Source of the DNA: Eutypella sp. D-1
Taxonomy: Eukaryota > Ascomycota > Sordariomycetes > Xylariales > Diatrypaceae
Length of the DNA: 64,000 bases
Direction: 5' to 3'
Assembly (NCBI GenBank): GCA_023313575.1
Contig: JAJTTP010000006.1
Span: 1,240,001-1,304,000, forward strand
A model generated the notes under the pieces. The model was not told the origin of the DNA. It was given only the letters and a program-made list of their open reading frames with translations, and searched no databases. Shown one piece after another: positions 47,963 through 58,143 of this stretch (its first letter is position 1; each line of letters opens with the position of its first letter). The position numbers and the translations under genes are program-made.

Positions 47963-50536
47963 ATGAATGCAGTCACTCCAGCAAGGCAGAATCCGGAGGG
48001 CAGTGCACTCGAGAGTGGGATAGGATGGAAGCAGGAACAGGCCGTGGAAAGAACTGAAGGCCGGCATGCGGTCCAGAGGCCAGGCCCTGGGAGGAAATCC
48101 AGGGCTTGTAGGTTGAACCCACCCAATACGCGAGCTTTTGCGCCCTGCTAAATCGTTTCTGATACAGGCGTCGAGTGCAAAAAGCAGAAGATGAAGTGTG
48201 AAACATTTCCAGGTGACAGGAAGTGTAGGAATTGTCTAAGGAGGAAAACCGAGTGCATATTCAAAAGGGTCGTGATGCCGGAGGTTGTGGACGATGTGAT
48301 GCCCTCACAAGCAGTTCTTAGCTACGAGTCAGCAGATCCTTCCAGCCCCTAATGAGCCAGAGGAAGAATCAGAGCTGACATTTCTAATAGGAGCAAGATT
48401 GACAGCATGAGGCAAGAGATTCAGCAAATGAGACAATCACTCAATGCCCTTCTCGGGGAAGGCGCAAAGATCACAAAGCCTGCGCTGAACGTAGAATCTG
48501 TCTTGCAAAAAGAGCGGGATGTGGTATCGGCGGAGACCGCGAGCCCAGCAGTAACCACGACGTCTGCTGCTCGGGAGGACAATACGCACATGGCAATGAC
48601 TCGGGAGAATTCATTGGAACCGGGGGCGAATGGTGAGATCGTTGCGAGCGGCTCCGTCACGGTCGAAGAGCCCATGGGCAGCCTATATGAAGTCACACGC
48701 CTTAGGAACATTCGAAGCAACCCGACGAAGACTATACGGCCACTGTTGGATGATACTGAAGAATTAAACGACTTTATCTCTCGGGGAGTTATATCCGAAG
48801 CAGAAGCGACTGAACTTTACCGAAGGTAGACAACTATCCAATCTTACCCCTGAGCTCAAGAAAGTCGCTCAACATAGTTAGTTTCCACACATCGCTGAAT
48901 CACTACCTCTGGGTCGGGCTGGAGCAAACGCACCCTAGCTTTGCCACTGTGCGGAAATCGTCAGAGCTCCTGACGGCGACCATCCTGACCGTTACTGCGC
49001 TCCACATCCCAACGAGCTCTGAGACATTCGATAAATGCTACAAGGAGTTTCTCACGCTGATCTCATCTTCTATGTTTTCGCGGTATCACTCCATCGATGA
49101 CGTGCGGGCTCTGTGTATTGCGGCGTTCTGGCTGTCTGAAGGTGAGCGAGTGAAAGAGTGCGCTGCGCTCTAGAGCAGCTCGATGAGAACATTCTAGCTT
49201 ATTCCAATCACAGTGTCTTGGAAACTCTCTGGGCACGCCATCCGCATAGCAACTGAGTTGAACATCCACCAGTCGTTCTGCAAGGCACTAGAGGGTGACC
49301 GAGAGCATTTTCTCCGTGCACGTCTATGGTACATGCTCTATGTGTGCGACCACCACTTCAGCATTGCGTACGGGCGACCACCAATGATCGCGGAGTCTCT
49401 GCAGGTACGAGAGCACGAGATGTTCCTGCGTTCACCCTTCGCGGATGCCATCGACCGCCGTATTCTGTCGCAAGTGGCACTCATGCAGATTCTCACACGC
49501 GTATACGACCGCTTCGCCGAGCGGCGCCTACCACATCAGGATCCTGCCAGTGCCATCCTCGCTGATGCCGACTTCGTGGACCTCCGCAACTTTAACCTCG
49601 AGATTGACCAATGGCGCATGCGCTGGCATGCCCGCATGGAGAACAACTCCTTCATCGGGTCGTTCCCGCCGAAGGGTATCATCTGTAAGCAACCTCCATT
49701 CCCCGGAACGACTTGTTTAGCATGGTAAAACCTGCTGTCCGCTTTGTTCGGCAACGAAAATATGGGGAGAATACCTACTAACCCAGGACATTATAGTGTA
49801 TTCGTACTTCGCAAAGCTACAGCTCAACTCACTCGCAGTACGTGGGGTCAGTCTGTCTCAGGGGCGGCTCTCCACGGAGCGCAAGGAGTTCGCCAACATG
49901 GCAATCTCAGCAGCGGCAAGCATATTGACATTCGTGCTGGAGGAGGAGGACATGCGGCGGGCGCTGGTAGGTACACCCCTGTACGTGCACACAATGATCG
50001 CGTTCGCATCAGTTTTCCTCATGAAGGTGGCCACGCGATGGAACCGCGTCATGGGCCTCAACGTCGAGCCCCACTACGTCTCGCACCTGCTCGAGCGCAT
50101 GATAGTCCTCCTCAAGAGCTCCGTCACCTCCGACCGACACCTCCTCTACCACATCGCGTACGGCCTCGAGAAGATGCTTGCTAAGATTGGGCCCACGCCC
50201 AAGAGGACGACGACCAATAAACCACCACCCCAGACAGTGGATGAGCCCGGCAACGAGGTGTCCCCGGGGCAAGATTCAGTCATCAGCTACGGGCACATGG
50301 GGTACGGTCCTGGTGGTGCTGGGGAGAACAACCCTCTTATAGATAATACGGCCGTGGTTACCGGCGACAGTAATGGTGGCTGGGATGCCTATAACCCTAA
50401 TGGGGCCTCCGGCATTGAGAGGCAGGATTTTCTGGCCGACATGACGGTCATGAATGACAGTATGATTTACGAAGCATTTGGGGGAGAATCTGCGAATGAT
50501 GTTTATAACCTTTTGTCGAGCCAGTTCTCGTACTGA
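47963..50536 (+). CDS. Zn2Cys6 transcription factor with fungal-specific regulatory domain
   Basis: Six exons are inferred: 47963–48107, 48168–48327, 48391–48825, 48882–49141, 49214–49684 and 49797–50536, giving 736 residues. The first intron splits the zinc cluster; removing it with donor GTAGGT joins …RAC to VECKKQKMKC, giving C-x2-C-x6-C-x6-C-x2-C-x6-C with the spaced CRNCLRRKTEC at the end. A short coiled coil follows (SKIDSMRQEIQQMRQSLNALL). The middle region contains the Fungal_trans pattern: WKLSGHAIRIATELNIHQSF, RARLWYMLYVCDHHFSIAYGRPPM. Such factors are nuclear activators of neighbouring catabolic or secondary metabolic genes. It is convergent with the DUF1537 kinase gene (88 bp apart) and adjacent to the permease, making it the likely pathway regulator. 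Confidence 0.88.
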
Positions 50537-50624
50537 ACAACTGACAGCTAGCTGTAGCATTGTTAGTATACCAAGAGATTTGTTTCCTATCATGGTATCT
50601 TCATCGGATATATTTCAGTCATCA

Positions 50625-52064
50625 CTACGCCCTCCAACCATATACAACATCATATAGAGTCTCTGCCGACCCAACATTTCCGGGGAACACAACGTAGGGA
50701 ACACCCGGCCATTTCGCCGTCTCCTCGTCACACCTCCACAGCGGCACACCTGGCGCTGCCTGCCCAACTATCGTCGCCCGCTTCATCCTGAGACCCTTCG
50801 TAGCCATGTCTGAAGACGTAATGCCGCCCTTGGCAATGACATACCGGGGTTTCGTATCCAGGTTCACCAGGAATGATACCAGGGCCGCAGCCACGGTTGC
50901 CCCGATATCCAGACTCTTTGCCTCGTCGGCACCGGTGATAAGCTCGCGGCTAGTCATGACGAGCACGTCCTGTCCGCGTGAGATCTCCTTTCCTGCCACG
51001 GCTATGGCATTTTGAACTTCGTCTGCGGCAAGTTCCTTGGACTCTAGTAATTTCCGAACGTCTAGCACGACACTGGTGAGATTTTCTCCACTTCTTTCCC
51101 GTAGCGTCTCCAGCTGTGCTGTCGTCTTCGGCACGTAGGAACCCGCAATGATCAGCCCTCCCACTTCCTTCGAGAGGCTGAGCTGCTTGGAGGAAATCGG
51201 CGGGATGGGTGCGATACCGAGGCGCGCAGAGACCAAAGCTGCGCCGGTCCGGAATATGTACCGCTTGTTATGGCCCGCGGCTTTCAGAAGGGCCAAGATG
51301 ACAACGTCCACATCTTCCTCCGCCGCTGCGTTTACAACAACAACGGTGCCCTTTGGCAGGGCAAGAAGTTGTTGCAGCACGGCATCCGCACCCCCTTTCC
51401 TGATGACATCCAAACTCAGAGACGAGACCCTGTCTAAGGTAATACGGCCCCCGGACTTTTCCACCACGTACTCCCGCAGGTTAGAGCTCTTGTAACCAAA
51501 CGTAGCATCCTTGGCGAATGGCGTCTGCGCCGCGGGGATCAGGTTGTCGCCCTCGGCGACGTAGTGCACGTCCCCAATAGTATATCTCCCCCCCTGAAGA
51601 AAAAAGGGGCAGAGCAGCCAAGTATCGGCCGGCCCCAGAACTTCCTCGGCAGCTTCTGGCTCGAGCGGAAAATGCCCCCTTAGTGTTGAGTCGCTACGCA
51701 GCACAACTTCAAAGGGGGTTCCGGTCTCCTGAGAGGCTACCTTCAGGTTCGCGCAGATCTCCGTAATCAATGCCCGCGCAGGCTCGGGGTGAAGGGCACG
51801 TGAGTTGGTGAGGATAAAGAAGCCGCCTCCTGGCCGAGTGCTTCGGAACTCGGATACCAATGTCGGCACGTCCCAGACTGTAAGTACTACGATATCATGG
51901 CAGGTCTGAGTACCGGTCGGGTCGTCATCGAGAGCGACAAGAATTGGGATCTTGGTATTGGTGTCTTTTAACCGACTTTGAATCTGCTTCCGCAAGTCCA
52001 AAGGCGGGGCTGGAGGGAGCCCCGCGAGCGTGGATTTGAGGTCCAGGGGGGCGTCGTAAGCCAT
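50625..52064 (-). CDS. DUF1537 / four-carbon acid sugar kinase family protein (OtnK type)
   Basis: A single exon of 479 residues. The N-terminal domain opens with ILVALDDDPTGTQTCHD (about 40–56), the acid-sugar binding signature. FFILTNSRALHPEPA, RSDSTLRGHFPLE and the central IAGSYVPKTTAQLE follow. The C-terminal nucleotide-binding half has VMTSRELITGADEA, YVIAKGGITSSD and FPGNVGSAETLYDVV. In bacteria this family phosphorylates 3-oxo-tetronates, D-threonate, D-erythronate or related acids with ATP, so that an aldolase or decarboxylase can release a triose phosphate. This copy is slightly longer than bacterial ones. It is divergent from the cyclase-family gene and convergent with the regulator. 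No aldolase partner (OtnC type) is visible in the window. Confidence 0.9.
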   Translation of the reverse strand: MAYDAPLDLKSTLAGLPPAPPLDLRKQIQSRLKDTNTKIPILVALDDDPTGTQTCHDIVVLTVWDVPTLVSEFRSTRPGGGFFILTNSRALHPEPARALITEICANLKVASQETGTPFEVVLRSDSTLRGHFPLEPEAAEEVLGPADTWLLCPFFLQGGRYTIGDVHYVAEGDNLIPAAQTPFAKDATFGYKSSNLREYVVEKSGGRITLDRVSSLSLDVIRKGGADAVLQQLLALPKGTVVVVNAAAEEDVDVVILALLKAAGHNKRYIFRTGAALVSARLGIAPIPPISSKQLSLSKEVGGLIIAGSYVPKTTAQLETLRERSGENLTSVVLDVRKLLESKELAADEVQNAIAVAGKEISRGQDVLVMTSRELITGADEAKSLDIGATVAAALVSFLVNLDTKPRYVIAKGGITSSDMATKGLRMKRATIVGQAAPGVPLWRCDEETAKWPGVPYVVFPGNVGSAETLYDVVYGWRA

Positions 52065-53115
52065 GGATGGTTCTTGCTATTTTACAAGGAGCGATAATAG
52101 AGTGACGGAGCGCCTGTTTCACGATAGGATTCTAAGTGAGTCAGTTTCACATATACTATGCAGTCAATGCAGGTAACCTTCAGCGTGAACATATAACTCG
52201 TTTGTGCTACCCACTCCCAGCTATATCCCGTCCGGAATCCCGATGAGCCTAGGTGGGACACTCGGCCTCAACTCCGCAGCCCCACAACGAAGCGTCGGAA
52301 AATATGCCGAACAGAGCCGGTGGGTGACCATTCATCCCCCTCACTGGCTAGCGTCTCCGGTATTAATCCCGCGATGGAAGAGACCAAAGATGCGGGCAAC
52401 CGCAAACTCGCCGAGAAGGTTGGTAAGCCCAAGCCTCTTTTACCTGGGTATATTGTGTAACCGCACAACGCTCGCAAAGTTGCACCTGTTGTACGCTTAT
52501 GTTTTCTGTGCTTTAATTAATGGGTATCTGTATGGCGCTATTTAATCAGGCTTTTAAGACGATTCATATATAGCCCCCGAGGTCGATGAATTGGTTAGCA
52601 GACGTCCAAGTGCCAATGTTACTCAACAACCCCGCCAACACAGTGCCTAGTTAGTGGTGATAAACGTAATGCGATCGTAACTTCATAAAGTTTGGCGTTA
52701 CAAGCGTCGTAGAGGATCACCGTCACTTCGCTTTGCATTAGCCCGGGCTGCCCTGGTTCCGCGTACTGATGTTATACATAAGGAATATGGTGGTGGGTGG
52801 CCACACCCACAGGCCTACGAAGGATCGAGTGACGTCGTGGTGTTTCATGAATGCGGGGATAAGTTCACACGAAGCGGGCCGCATCTTAATAATGCGACGG
52901 CGTATTGGTAACCAGAGATCGAAATAGTGATGGAAGAATGAAACTCGTCACAGGAAGAAGTGAATCACTTGCCTGCTAAATTTACCACTATAAATCCAAT
53001 TTCACGATCGCACAAGTGACTTACCACCCGCCTCAAAAAAATCACCGCTCCTTCTTATGCTGTTTTTCACCCTTATATAACACCCACAAACATCAGTTGC
53101 TTCCATTCCCCGAAG
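52065..53115. promoter_or_regulatory. Divergent promoter of the kinase and cyclase-family genes
   Basis: 1051 bp between two start codons with no supported gene. The part just before 53116 is C/T-rich and includes CCTTATATAA at 53070–53079, a possible TATA box 37 bp upstream of the ATG. No shared motif with the permease promoter was proven by eye. Confidence 0.4.
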
Positions 53116-54760
53116 ATGGCCCCACCAGTCTCCGGCATCAAGGTCAACGAGAACGGCATCCCCGCGTTCGAGGATCTGCCCCTTCGCAAGTCGGACCCGA
53201 GCTACGCGGCCTGGGGTTTGTACGGTGAGAAGGACGAGCTCGGGACGTTGAATCGGCTGACCGACGAGAGGGTGGCCGCCGCTGCCAAGGACGAGATCAA
53301 GACCGGAAAGAGGTGAGTTTTAGATACTAGCATCATCAAGAACATAGACACTCTCGACTTGTCCCCACCCCTCCATGATCCTTCAGATACAGTTTCCGGA
53401 CCACCTCGCCGGGCAGGGCCGGGGTCCCCGACCTGCGAACCAAACGTTTGCGTGGTGATTATGTAAAAACTCACTGGAAAACAACGCGCTAAAAAAAACG
53501 GAAATCCGTAGGATCTCGCTCAACTGGCCGCTGGACGCGCAGCCGCGGCGGTCGTTCTTCCAGCGGGCGCTGTTCCACCAGGAGCTCATCCCGAAGGCGG
53601 GGCGGACGGTCAACGACGACGTGTGGACGTTCAACTCGCAGGTGTCGACGCAGTGGGACGGGCTGCGCCACTTCGGCTACCTCGACGACGGCAGGTTCTA
53701 CAATGGCGTCACCATGGACGACATCCACCGCGTCGGCGAGCGCGGCGAGAAGAGCACTGTCAATGGCATCCAAGGTGAGAAAGACAGATAAACCCCCCTC
53801 CCCCCCCCCCCCTCTCTCTCCTTTTCCAATTCCAGAATCGCAGTCCTGCTGGGACCTCATGTTCTCACGAGGCTGACTTGCCGCGATGGTTGATGTGGAC
53901 AGCTTGGGCGGAGCAGGGTATCGTGGGCCGCGGGGTGCTCGTCGACTACCACGGCTGGCGGACGTCGCAGGGCGAAGGATTTAGGGCGTACGACTCGTTC
54001 GAGAGCGTCAGCATCCCGCTCTCGGATCTCAAGGCATGCCTCGAGGCTCAGGGGACGGAGGTTAGATTCGGGGACATCCTTTTCATCCGCTCCGGTGAGC
54101 ACCCCAAGTCCCGTGATCGAACGTCATGAGGAAGTGGCGTCTCCTAACATGGTTGATCTTTTTCTTTTCTTTTTGTTCAAGGCTTCATGGCAGCCCACGC
54201 GACCAAGACGGCCGATGAGTTGTGGAACTACCAGAACCAGGAACCCCACCGCTTCGGCGGTGTCGAGCAAAGTGTAGAAGGTACGTTGAATATTTTCGCA
54301 CTTGGCTTTATCTTCCCCCTTCACTATCCCCCCACCAAGAAGTCTTCAATAAACTGACAGACCTGCCCTCCTTTCCTCCCATCCCGCCAAAATAAACAGT
54401 GCTCCGATGGATCTGGGAGAACTTCTCGGCGGTGGCGGGGGACCAGCCGTCGTTCGAGCGGTGGCCGTTCCCGATGGGTGCCGGCGCGCTGCCGGCGCTG
54501 CACGAGGTGCTGCTGGGCGGGTGGGGGTGCCCGATCGGCGAGCTCTTCGACCTCGAGCGCCTCGCCGCCGAGTGCCGCGCCCGCGGCCACTGGTCCTTCT
54601 TCGTCTCCAGCGAGCCTTGCAACGTCCCCGGCGGCGTCGCCAGGTACGTTCCTTCTCCCCCCCCAATGACTCTCACCACCTTCCCCCCTCCCCCTACCCC
54701 TTTCCCTCCAGTTTCCCACTGCCTCTCAGTGCGACGCGAGCAGACTGCATGCGCGTTTGA
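53116..54760 (+). CDS. Cyclase-family protein (PF04199, kynurenine-formamidase-like fold)
   Basis: Exons 53116–53312, 53512–53774, 53903–54094, 54182–54280 and 54400–54643 join in phase. The last exon is uncertain: acceptors before 54712 or 54730 both reach the TGA at 54758–54760, for about 341–347 residues. The protein reads PSYAAWGLYGEKDELGTLNRLT, then RISLNWPLD, STQWDGLRHFGYLDDGRFYN, GIVGRGVLVDYHGWRT and GDILFIRSGFMAAH. These are the landmarks of a fungal/bacterial subgroup of PF04199. Family members with the classic HxGTHxDxPxH metal site hydrolyse formyl-kynurenine; here the first His positions are replaced (NSQVSTQWDGLRH). The function is therefore open: amidase, lactonase or cyclase. 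Introns contain long C-runs. Its divergent pairing with the acid-sugar kinase suggests membership of the same pathway. Confidence 0.82.
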
Positions 54761-56046
54761 CCATTGCTAACTACGAGGTGCCCGCGCCTTACACGCACCG
54801 CGACGAGCAGCCCGCCGAATATCCTAGCAATTTTGTAGAGCAGAGCATGCCCAAGTACCTACCAAGTGTGCACCATGTCCAAGACAAAGGCGAATATATA
54901 GGCATGCCTAGGTATCGGTTGAAGAGTGATCTGAAGCCCAAGGGTATGCGAAAGAAAGGCTTCGAAAAGCAGACTATATGGAAAAAGAGGCAGAGGCGTC
55001 AGAGTTGCCCTCTCTTATCGCTAGGAGCGCAGCCAGGTGACCCTACTTATATAGTCTCGCCCCTCCTCAGTAGAGACATCGACACAAGAAGAATAGGACA
55101 ATCTGACAAGCGTGATACCATCCACCTACTTTGTGTAATTTAGCATATGCGTACCTAGGTATCTGAAGTAATACGAAATGAGTTGTCAAGCGCTTCTTTT
55201 ACTGATTGACAAGGTTTAATGAATAGTGTCAAAAGCCTACGTAGCGGTCAATCAGGTTGGGGCTTGTAGGAGTACCTCGTAACGCTCTTCGGTGCTGCGG
55301 TCAACCTCAACTGCGATCACGGTATCTTCCATACACCGGTAGGCTAATGGACCAGTTTTGTGCTACTACTCATACTTAACTCTGTATGTAGCACCGGAAC
55401 TCATTGGGACTAGTAGTATCACGTCAAGTTGGAGAATTCGTCTGCAAAATACACACACCACCCACGGCTTCGGTCTGTGGACTACGAGAAACCCCAAGGC
55501 AAGCCGACAAGGTCGGGGAGACATGAAAAGGTCAGAGAACCAAACCGTCCACGGGTGGGTTGTTATTCTTTTCATCTATACCTCGTATATAGAGAATCCT
55601 GTCGAAAAGGCTCGCATTTTTATGTAGTTCCCAATTCGTGTCTGTCATCATTTGTTCGCCCAGCGATTTCCCTTTTCTTACTTTTTACTACTCCACCTTG
55701 GAAACCAGTCGTGGGTGAGCCTCTCCCCCTGCCTCCCCTTCTCTCTCTCCCACTTGCCTAGCAACGCGTTCCAACACACAAGAATGCACTTCGCTATGAT
55801 GAACGTATGTATTTCATGATGCCGCATCCAGAAGAATCCCACGTATGGAGTAATCGGGAGTCACAAAGTTTGATACTAGACCAGTAACTATCGAGGGAGT
55901 ATGTGCTAACACCAATTGAGAAAACAGCCCCAGCTCATCACCTATACTGTCGGGTCGTAACTTCATGTTCTCATCGCTTACGGTCACTGATGCGATATCA
56001 GTACGGGCAAGTGATCAGAAGGCGGGCGAGAAGAGAGACTTTAGAC
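54761..56046. other. Intergenic region between cyclase-family and calcineurin genes
   Basis: 1.3 kb. A 128-codon plus-strand frame near 54757–55143 has no family features or splice logic. An exact TACCTAGGTA lies at 55152–55161 and GCCTAGGTAT at 54906. The last 80 bases may contain a short alternative terminal exon of calcineurin (see findings). Confidence 0.45.
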
Positions 56047-58143
56047 TTACGTGCTCAGCCGCCGGGACAATGTCTGTAGCTTCTTATCATTATCCGCCTC
56101 CCGGGATGCACGTTCCAATGCTTGCTGACGCTCCTCTTCTTGGTGCTTGGCAACTTCTTCGTGGGTTGGTGGCAACCGTTCGTTTTGGAGATCGACCTTC
56201 CGGGCATCTTCGAAGGTGCTAATGGCGTTCTTGATACCCTCCGCACCCAGCATGAGGGTTCCAGCTGGCAACCGCCCACCAGACACAGTCTTGAGTTCTG
56301 TGACCTTCTCGGACTCTTCACGCAGTACCTGGAATACACGTGACATGCGACCAATTGCCAGAATCTTGTTCTTGAGGGCGCGCCGCTTGTACTCGATCGA
56401 GTCTGGGTTGGCCAGCGGGCCGGTGAGCGGGGGAGATCCGGGCCCCGGAGACGAGGTCATTGTATCCTCTTTCAGCTCCTCCTCAGAGCATGTGCTTAGG
56501 ATGGCAATCAACATGTCTGTGATCTTCTCCCCGACGAAAGGCAGAGACCAGGTGAAGACATCCATGAAGTTGGGCAGCCAATATGGATGCGGTGTGCAGT
56601 TGAACTGCCTGATGTTCATAACATTGTTCTCGTACTTCAGGACGGCGGCCTTGTTGTTATAAACATCGAGGTAGTTGGGCGCGGAAAAAATCGTCATGAC
56701 ACTCGGGAACCCTGTCGTGCGAGTCTTCCTGTACATTCGGTACCCGGCATCTTGAGCTTCGTGCGCTCGGATGATGGAGAGGAGGTTGTTCTTCTCTAGG
56801 AAATTGCAGGCGGCGGGATACGAGAAAAAATAGGAGCAGCCGCGCACGTGGTTGTGCATGAAATATTCGTTGGTTTTCTCTTGCCCGAAATCTTCGAGGG
56901 GGTCGGCCCAGAGGATGTCGCACATCAGACCCTGCGTAGGTGGCTCACGGAAACGATCGATCTAAATAGCGGGGAGTCGAGTTAGAGTAGATGTTGCCAG
57001 GGAAGAGAAGGCGTCGCTAGAGATAGTAACTCACGTTTCTTAGGTCGTCCAAAGAGTGTAGCTCAGGGCTGAGCCCTCCATGAATGCAGAGGAACTGCTT
57101 GTTCATAACGGCAGCAAGAGGGAGAGAACAGAAAGACTCCATGCAGGCGTCATAGATAGCCTCGGAATATTTGTGCTTGCATTCGAGCTTGAAGGTGAAG
57201 TAGTCGGTCAAATGGCGGCACTCATGGTTACCCCGTAGCAGCCAGAGTGTCTTGGGATAGTGTATTTTCAGACACCACAGGTAGAGAACGCATTCGATAC
57301 TGAAGTATCCTCGGTCAACGTAGTCGCCAAGGAAAAGGTATCTCGTCTCAGCAGGGTCGCCTCCAACTTCGAAGAGCTTCATGAGATCGTAGTACTGGCC
57401 GTGAACGTCGCCGCATACGGTGATAGGCGCGTCCATCTCAAGAAGGTTGGGCTCGGCTCGCAAGAGCTCGGTCCCCTGCTTGATAATCCATAAGGCCTGG
57501 TCCTCGGTTAACCGACCCTCTCGATAAAAATGCTGCTTGAGGAAGGTAATATTGGGCTTCTGGTGGGTTTCGTCTTCGAAGAACTGCTCGTCGGTGGGCT
57601 TGAACATAGCAGGGGCCTGGACATCTACGACAGGGCAGTCAGGGATTAGCGAGGGCGGTCGTTGATGGTACGGGTATAGGTACAGCAGCAGTAAAGAGAC
57701 ACATGACTGGGAGACAGTAAAAACGTATAGAAGAAAGAAGGGTATAGCATATCAGAGACGGTGACAGTGATGGTGATAGTGACATCGGCATCAAACCAGG
57801 CAGTAGCGGCGACGACGACGACAACAACATCGACGACGACAGCATCGGCAGCGGGGTAGTATAGCAACGGTAAAGTATAGGTAGAGTAGAATAACGAACA
57901 ACGCGGAGGAGTATGAGATTATGGACTCTCTCTATATATATCTATACCTTTGCACACCCGTTCAGTGGTGTTCACTTGAGTCCCATCCTCCATAGTATGG
58001 ATACTGAAGTCGATCTCCGGCACGGGCTTCTTCTCCTTGATGGCGCGAATGGCATTGTCGACTTGAACGTTGCGCTGATCGCCAACGTTGGATGCGTTGG
58101 ATACGGAAGGGGGGTAAGGCACCTGCTCTTCTTCGGCGTCCAT
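56047..58143 (-). CDS. CNA1: Calcineurin A, catalytic subunit of Ca2+/calmodulin-dependent protein phosphatase 2B
   Basis: Exons 57948–58143, 57035–57624 and 56047–56961 give 566 residues. Calcineurin dephosphorylates Crz1-type factors after calcium signals and controls stress tolerance, morphology and, in pathogens, infection. The metallophosphatase signatures are complete: [16 protein letters not shown] and LRGNHECRH in exon 2, and the following IHGGLSPE and SAPNYLD. Then come the regulatory-subunit binding helix ([20 protein letters not shown]), the calmodulin-binding stretch ([17 protein letters not shown]) and an autoinhibitory-type tail ([18 protein letters not shown]). The first intron, 323 nt, is the longest in the window and contains GAC-type triplet repeats. 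The annotated end is SRRLST followed by TAA. That TAA overlaps a strong GTAAGT donor, so a slightly longer spliced tail is possible. Confidence 0.95.
57770..57860. repeat. Imperfect triplet repeats inside calcineurin intron 1
   Basis: Within the 323-nt intron, GACGACGACGACAACAAC and CGACGACGACAGC-like runs lie between about 57809 and 57845, preceded by GTGAYGGTGATAGTGA-like repeats at 57761–57783. They are non-coding low-complexity sequence. Confidence 0.6.

Noticed and set aside
54757..55143. 128-codon plus-strand frame after the cyclase-family gene
   Set aside because: It does not continue the cyclase in phase, begins in the terminal exon region and lacks any recognisable motif.
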